A DNA stretch of 46,296 nucleotides from Spirochaetota bacterium. GTDB lineage: Bacteria > Spirochaetota > UBA4802 > JAGODF01. The DNA is taken from contig JARKUF010000042.1 of assembly GCA_029974015.1 (NCBI GenBank), positions 1 to 46,296 of the forward strand, in the 5' to 3' direction. The notes under the pieces were generated by a model. It was not told the origin of the DNA. It saw only the letters and a list, made by a program, of their open reading frames with translations, and ran no database searches. The position numbers and the translations under genes are program-made. Positions 46,207 through 46,296 of the stretch are shown here, in pieces (the first letter of the stretch is position 1; every line of letters begins with the position of its first letter).

Positions 46207-46296
46207 ATGGAAAACTTTCACACTCACGACAGGGGCTATAAATACCTCTTCTCTAACCCTCTCCTGGTAAAGGAGCTCCTTGAGTCTTTTGTGGGC
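46207..46296 (+). CDS. Rpn/PD-(D/E)XK-type transposase-like protein, N-terminal fragment
   Basis: The last 90 bases of the window encode MENFHTHDRGYKYLFSNPLL, then VKELLESFVG, with no stop before the edge. The Asp-x-x-Tyr-Lys-x-Leu-Phe-Ser-(N/D)-Pro pattern followed by ELLxSFV is the characteristic N-terminus of the Rpn (YhgA-like, PD-(D/E)XK nuclease) family, which promotes DNA breakage and recombination and is often found in many copies per genome. The catalytic residues lie outside the window. The AT-rich upstream region and the hairpins at 46001-46061 fit a mobile or accessory origin. Confidence 0.75.
   Translation, partial: MENFHTHDRGYKYLFSNPLLVKELLESFVG

Overview
This 46.3 kb window is gene-dense, GC-rich bacterial chromosome with about 38 protein genes on both strands. 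The gene set suggests an uncultured, free-living member of the Spirochaetota, possibly near the Leptospirales. The pointers are a large DUF115 (MptE-like) protein beside cell-wall genes, a 7TMR-DISM receptor fused to a SpoIIE-type phosphatase, a LysM lipoprotein resembling leptospiral LruA/LipL71, small STAS proteins and a HAMP-linked cyclase. Deltaproteobacteria are the main alternative, because they share several of these families and the TGTCATTGCG palindrome type seen at 21144-21266. The assignment is inference; no rRNA gene is present.

Layout. 1-331: tail of an IS1380-like transposase cut by the left edge. 465-673 (minus): candidate small RNA with its own promoter. 734-8665 (minus): GH20 hexosaminidase lipoprotein, PlsC-like acyltransferase, YchF-like GTPase, 7TMR-DISM/SpoIIE phosphatase, YhiN-like flavoprotein. 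8821-12588 (plus): an acetate kinase fused to a PduL phosphotransacylase, and a membrane nucleotide-sugar dehydratase. 12620-14719 (minus): TetR regulator and an adenylate cyclase whose extracytoplasmic sensor carries a CXXCH haem motif. 15327-21072 (plus): STAS protein, then the threonine genes hom-thrC coupled to a metallo-hydrolase that appears to start with CTG, a signal-peptidase-like protein lacking both catalytic residues, and an SDR protein. 21306-26521 (minus): a likely four-gene operon of small membrane protein, PAS histidine-kinase-like protein lacking its phospho-accepting His, MoxR ATPase and VWA protein. 26635-31313 (minus): coiled-coil protein, peptide-binding lipoprotein, cysS, rlmB, secreted small protein. 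31500-33262 (minus): polysaccharide deacetylase and UbiE/MenG. 33534-34797: a small AT-rich islet of three genes flanked by GC-hairpin elements. 34980-36703 (plus): pseudo-receiver/coiled-coil protein and two unknowns. 36720-38591 (minus): a stand-alone XPB/Ssl2-N-like helicase-associated protein. 38920-43775 (plus): lepB, a PASTA-bearing class B PBP, and DUF115. 44045-45819 (plus): second STAS protein and LysM lipoprotein with a textbook terminator. 46207-end: start of an Rpn/PD-(D/E)XK transposase-type gene cut by the right edge.

Themes. Partner-switching signalling is represented by one SpoIIE phosphatase and two STAS antagonists. Cell envelope work is represented by lepB, the PBP, the deacetylase, hexosaminidase, acyltransferase and LysM lipoprotein. 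Several proteins keep a family fold but lose key residues: the signal peptidase-like protein, the histidine kinase-like protein, the SDR, the YchF P-loop and the receiver-like protein. A family of palindromic elements with a GGCAACCTCTAA-type end recurs in at least three intergenic regions (14973, 34678, 38660), with a related hairpin at 33534 and a possible remnant near 7249.
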